DNA of 64,000 bases from Antedon mediterranea (Eukaryota; Echinodermata; Crinoidea; Comatulida; Antedonidae), in contig NC_092673.1 in the NCBI RefSeq assembly GCF_964355755.1, positions 4,531,001-4,595,000 of the forward strand, given 5' to 3'. The notes beneath the pieces were generated by a model. The model ran no database searches and had not been told where the DNA came from. It was given only the letters and a program-made list of their open reading frames with translations. Positions within the stretch are counted from its first letter, which is position 1. Every line of letters begins with the position of its first letter. A program made the position numbers and the translations under genes. Shown here piece by piece: positions 59,592-64,000 of the stretch.

Positions 59592-62500
59592 CTAAGGCAA
59601 AACTCTAACATATCGAAAGCTTGATATGCGTTCATATTCAATTCGCTGCTGCTGGCGGCGCATGTACTCCATCCTAGAATTGGTCATGATATCGCGATAA
59701 TTATATGGCACATGGCGCGTCGACGGGTGTTCCGGATAAACACGATACATGCGAGGTTCATACGGTTTGGCATAACGGCGATTGTAGTCGTAACTTTCGT
59801 TAACATACAAGTGCCAAAACTGCTGCATGGAATGCAGGACGCCTGGGTGGAATACTTTTTGTTGAGGTGGAAGGGGAGGAGGAATTATTCTTTGTTGTTG
59901 TAGAGGTGGCAGATATGGTTGTGGTGGTAAATATGGCCCTGGCAAATGTTGCCGATTAACAGGCATTAACAGTGGTGGGATGCGCTCACCGTTTATTTTT
60001 TTCCGTTTTGCCTTGTTTTCCTCAATTGGATTTGGTCGCATTCTTTTTGCTGGATTTGGAATTGCCCCAATATTGTCAAAGTCCAGATACTGCGGCAAAT
60101 TATCCAACTCGGTGAAATTGGACCGTTTGTCGACCATCAGACGTGGGGCGCTGTTAACGTTCTTTTTCATTGGGTCAACATCCGACGATACATCATCAAA
60201 CATTTTCATCTTGTGACGAGGCAGTTCAATTTGCCAAGAGTCACAGATATGAGTCAGCAAAATGTTTGAGATTCGTCGATGAGCCATCGCTTTCCAATGA
60301 ATACCGTCACTGGCGCGCCAATGCAGCAGCTCTTTGAACAAATAGTGCAGATCAACGACATCAAAATCGTGAAGCTCGGCAAGTTGGCACGCATAGTAAT
60401 TGCCTTCAATTACATCCCGATTCAAAGAGTTTGATAAATAGCTCAACTCTGGTAGTAAAAACCCACCTTTTACTTTACTAGCTACAGGCAGTGCAGTGTT
60501 CCAAATAATCCTACACCTTTCCCAAAACTGATTCTTTAGAGCCAAGAAGGTTTTCTCTAGGTTCTTCTTGTAAGCAGTCATTGAGTGAGGCCCATAACGA
60601 GAGATATCCCAGACACATGAATTTATTATCAGGATATCAGGCATAAGATTTAATAGATTGTTAAAGATGGACTTCATGTATTTACTGTTAACTCGTGTCA
60701 CAAAATAGTACCTGTAAAAGCAAAAACAATATCCATTATTCAGTAACATTTGCAAAACTTAAACTGTGGCTTCCCAATGCTACAGTATACAAGAGTCGCC
60801 TTCATTAAAAAACCCCTTTGAAAACACACTTTATTGGTTCTTTGTATTCTAATCTATACAACTGTAATTATTTCAACCCCCTTTTTATTTCTTTTTAGGA
60901 CAACCTGTAGGTAGTGTAATTGTAGTCAGTGGTACTGATTTTAATAGAACCATTAGTACACCACTTTAAAAGGGACATTTTCTCGAAATGAACGAGTTTA
61001 AACGACCAAGATGCAAAAATGTATAATATATAACAGTACGGGCAACCCTAATTCACAGGGCACTTCATTTGGTCCTAAATGTGTCCCCTTAATAGGGGTT
61101 CTGCTATATATTACTTTACCTACCTGACCCAATGGAAGTCCGTCTTATATTCTCGTACCTCCCTATAGTCAATACCATTTGACTTTGGACTTTGTTCAAT
61201 CTGGACATCATTAAGGCAACTCTCTGAACCCTATAGTAAATTATAAAAATAAAGGCTTAGAATAGGACCCTGTTTCTGCTGCCAAGAAAATACCGTATTT
61301 TATATGGTATTTTTTTTAATACCGTATATATACCGTATTTTTTTGGCAGCAGAAACTGCACTCATAAAAAAAATACCGTATTTTGTATACCGTATTTTCC
61401 CCACAAAATTTGTGGATAAAATACGGCATTTACAAATTTATACTGTATTTTTTGTACCCTTTTCTGCTGCCAATACCTGCGACATGAGGTCAACATCATG
61501 TTTTTATTTTCTGTCACTGTCACTTGTCAGCTGTTTTACACACGTGTATAGATAATATTCGGCGAAAATGTGGAGCGAAGACGTCACAGTATTTACTATA
61601 TGAATCTGGGTGGAGAAGGAGGGGGAAGCTAAAATGTCCGGCCAACTAAAAGGTAATCAAAAGGACAACCACATTTATATTATAAAGACATTTCTACAAA
61701 AATAAAGCAGGAGTAAACTCCAAGCTGAAGAGCCTGCGAAAGCAGTACAACATTGCAAAAGTCAATAACTCGGGGAGGGAATGAATTACTTTTCCGCCCA
61801 TTACGATGTTTTCTGTGCTCTCACAACATCTCTATCACTAGGGCTAGGCTGTTGAAAGCGAGGCGTAAAACTTCCTTTATTGCGACTTTTAATTATCGAC
61901 CAAATAAATGAATGGCAATTTCGGTAAAAAGGATAAAATTTAACACGATCACCCATGAAGTATTGTTAGCATAAACGGGGTACTAAAAAATATGGTATAA
62001 AAAATACCGTATTTTTATACCGTATTTTGAGCAGTTGCAGCAGAAACAGGCCAGCCTAGAATACAGTAATTTATAATAAATGTACAAACAATAGAAATTT
62101 CAAAATGATTGGATAACTTTATATTATGACATTATAGAGCATAAACTAAGTTAGCTTGTTTATAAACATGTCACCTTGCTTTTGAGTTCTGCAGCTGTGA
62201 GGTTACGATCAGATTGCAATAAAAGAATAAGATCCTTATAAATACCACGTTGATCTATAAAATAGAATAGAAGAAACACAAATTAATTAAAGATGTATTG
62301 TCTCCCAAATACCTGAAAAATAAGGATTAATAAAATCAGACTTTGAATAAATCCAGTTTTTGGTCAAAGTGAACCATTTTCTGACAACATGGAGAAATAA
62401 GTTAAAATGACATATTCAATAAACAACATTTTTTTAGGGGGACAATATATCTTTAAGTGTAATAAACATATATTAATAATCATCACAAAAAAAAATATCA

Positions 62501-62791
62501 TTATATAACAATAATAATCAAACAAAATGATACTTTTTAAATACAAGATAATTTTTACTACAGGGGCTACCTTACTGGTATCATGGAGGTAAAATATTTT
62601 TAGCTCCATTCTGGTATTAATCCCTGGTGCCTCTTTCACTAATATAATTTATTTGTATGCAAGGAAAGTTTGGACAGGATAACTTACTCACGAGGTCACA
62701 ACTGTATATACTTACTAGAATCACCAACAAGGACAACGAATGAATTCATCAAAAGCTTTTGCACATCTTCTGTTAAAAATAGGGCTGCCAT
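59592..62791 (-). CDS. PCED1: PC-esterase domain-containing protein (PCED1A/B type)
   Basis: Exons 62791-62716, 62254-62175, 61230-61124 and 60711-59592 on the minus strand, in frame, 460 aa plus stop. SGNH-hydrolase (GDSL-like) fold: block I VVLVGDSNQR (Ser25), block with LIINSCVWDISRYG (Asn118 region), and the catalytic DxxH pair SDGIHW (Asp223, His226). It matches vertebrate PCED1A/B (FAM113) along the domain, including YKDLILLLQ, DYREVREY, YYFVTRV and GGFLLPEL. The C-terminal third is a basic segment (KRMRPNP, KAKRKK) and a proline-rich tail, then RPY-like arginine-rich stretches; the family has the same layout. Substrate is unknown; acyl-ester hydrolysis of modified glycans has been proposed for the domain. 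A frame starting at 60755 runs into intron and is not the real N-terminus. Confidence 0.93.
61268..62050. mobile_element. Palindrome-rich MITE with ATACCGTATTTT motifs
   Basis: Outer ends CCTGTTTCTGCTGC and GCAGCAGAAACAGG. The interior has many copies of ATACCGTATTTT in both orientations and a second, internal TTTCTGCTGCCAA/TTGGCAGCAGAAA pair. Near-identical TTAGAATA/CTAGAATA lie outside the two ends, a possible 8-bp duplication with one mismatch. In a PCED1 intron; non-coding. Confidence 0.6.
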
Positions 62792-63053
62792 ATTTTAAAT
62801 TCACTAAAAAAAAATACCCATAAGATGTAAGATAAATGTCTGGGCTGCTGCAGCATGGAACAATAAAACAAAGCAACATACAAATGGGTGGGTGACAGGA
62901 AATATAAAACAATGACCAATATAACAATTAAATGTGCACTGACAATTTGGCTTTGATATGGATGCACCACTTCCTGTGTGTGCCACCAATGTAAAGGTGC
63001 AATTTCCAAATAAATTGATAACATAATAATATAATATTAGCTTTACTTAACAC
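62792..63053. other. PCED1 upstream region
   Basis: About 260 bp between the PCED1 start codon and the Penelope-like fragment. No TATA box or further gene seen. The 5' boundary of the retroelement fragment is not clear, so it may begin in here. Confidence 0.4.
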
Positions 63054-64000
63054 ATGGCAACTGCCGTGAACAATTCAATCCCTTTCCTAGGAATGCTGAT
63101 AACCAAAGATTTGGAAAAATTGCACACACAGGTTTATAGAAAGCCAACAGACACATGCTTATTGCTACACTACAATAGTCACGTTGACAACAAGTATAAA
63201 AGGTCACTTATTATAACTATGTTAAATCGGGCTTACAAACTATCGTCGACCCACCAACTTTTTAATGATGAATGTGAAATTCTAAGGAAGATTTTTTAAG
63301 CGTCTGAAATATCCAGATGAACTAATAACAACCACCACACAGAACTTTAAACCAGCAGAGAGCAATAACAACACTGCAGAAGGTGAAACAGATTTATCCG
63401 AAATACCAGTGCGAATCATCCTGCCATTCAAAGACCAGAAATCTGCAAACTCCGTCAAGCGACAACTATGCCAACTAAGTCACAAGATAAACAAAAACAT
63501 TGTCCCTGTATTCATAAGTAAAAAAGTTAAAGATAACATTAGGAAAGTCGAAAAGAAACCAACTATTATAAGTCAACAATGTGTTGTGTATAAATTTAAA
63601 TGTGACTTGTGCGATGCAAGTTATGTTGGATATACATGCCGACACCTCTACCAACGCATTGTTGAACATAGTAGATGCTTAATAGGACAGCATTTAAAGG
63701 ATCATAACGTGATTGTTAAACCAAGTAAAATTAATTCATGTTTTAGTATACTTAGGAAATGCAAAAACAAATTTGACTGTCTTATCTATGAAATGTTGTA
63801 TTATATCAGACAATTAAAACCTAGTCTGAATAAACAAAGTGACTCTGTAAAAGCTAAGCTTTTCATTTGACAAGATGTTAGACAATAGGTCTTTTGTTAT
63901 TTAAACTTTGACCCTTGGCTTGTGCTATTTAATTAGTTGTTGTTTTAAATTTTATTCATTGGACTTGATAATGACCCCATGATGGAGTCGAAACGTCGTT
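63054..64000 (+). pseudogene. 5'-truncated Penelope-like element 2 (Neptune-like)
   Basis: Only the end of the RT (PFLGMLITKD, VYRKPTDTCLLLHYNSHVD) and the linker plus GIY-YIG nuclease (VVYKFKCDLCDASYVGYTCR) remain. The RT part (63054-63296) and nuclease part (frame open ~63301-63870) are in different frames; a shift lies near 63295 in a run of T. YVGYT instead of YIGETGR, and CDLCDA, set it apart from the intronic element, so two Penelope lineages are present. After the stop the 3' region continues to the window edge, with a hammerhead-like core. The fragment is cut by the window end. Confidence 0.85.
63965..63994 (+). ncRNA. Hammerhead-like ribozyme core, Penelope-like element 2
   Basis: TTGATAA, then stem II GACCCC-atgat-GGAGTC (63973-63989, one C-A mismatch), then GAAAC. 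Same layout as the motif in element 1, again with U at core position 3 and A at position 8. The downstream helix strand is cut by the window end. Confidence 0.5.

Noticed and set aside
60712-60755. Upstream extension of the large PCED1 exon (MQMLLNNGYCFCF)
   Set aside because: An acceptor (CTTTTACAG) at 60712 and three upstream exons with strong family matches show that this is intron read-through.
62721-63024. Minus-strand frames upstream of PCED1
   Set aside because: Only 62716-62791 is in the PCED1 reading frame with family similarity; the longer frames are shadows or read-through.

Overview
The window is animal nuclear DNA: AT-rich, with split genes (GT-AG introns), long introns and many small DNA transposons. 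The protein set (deuterostome-type actin intron positions, full-length dynactin p150, NAGK, PCED1), Penelope-like elements of two kinds and abundant TAGGCCTA-type motifs suggest a marine deuterostome, most likely an echinoderm. That placement is an inference.

Layout. 1-2102: a foldback-type element with ~0.6-0.7 kb inverted arms and tandem CACAAATGTG-containing termini, abutting a TTAA-type MITE (2103-2728). 2806-4203 (-): first four coding exons of N-acetylglucosamine kinase (NAGK), continuing off the left edge. 5.0-15.8 kb (+): three tandem, diverged actin genes with introns after Gln ~41, ~121 and in codon ~204. Remnants of a fourth unit lie between genes 2 and 3. Gene 1 has two CArg-box (SRF-type) sequences and a TATA box. 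17.7-57.8 kb (+): a complete dynactin subunit 1 (DCTN1/p150Glued) gene. I resolved 34 coding exons that join in frame into about 1320 codons, including six small symmetric exons and one 15.5 kb intron. 59.6-62.8 kb (-): a complete four-exon PC-esterase domain gene (PCED1 type, ~460 aa), convergent with DCTN1. 63.05-64.0 kb: 3' part of a second Penelope-like element.

The DCTN1 introns are a transposon trap. They hold a near-complete Penelope-like element with a 12-bp target-site duplication, inverted terminal arms and hammerhead-ribozyme-like cores. They also hold about 14 copies of one 140-170 bp MITE carrying CArG-like sequences, two hAT-like MITEs with 8-bp duplications, a 9-bp-duplication palindromic MITE, SINE and LINE fragments, and a dense cluster of the 12-mer TGGAANNTTCCA.

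Together the genes are cytoskeletal (actin; dynein-dynactin adaptor), with unrelated metabolic neighbours (NAGK, PCED1). NAGK, an actin (ACTG2) and DCTN1 are also linked on human 2p13, so the neighbourhood may be an old linkage group. No single undescribed system stands out. The strongest leads are the diversified actin array, the ribozyme-bearing retroelements with a paired core covariation, the MITE family sitting behind 5' splice sites, and the TGGAANNTTCCA cluster.
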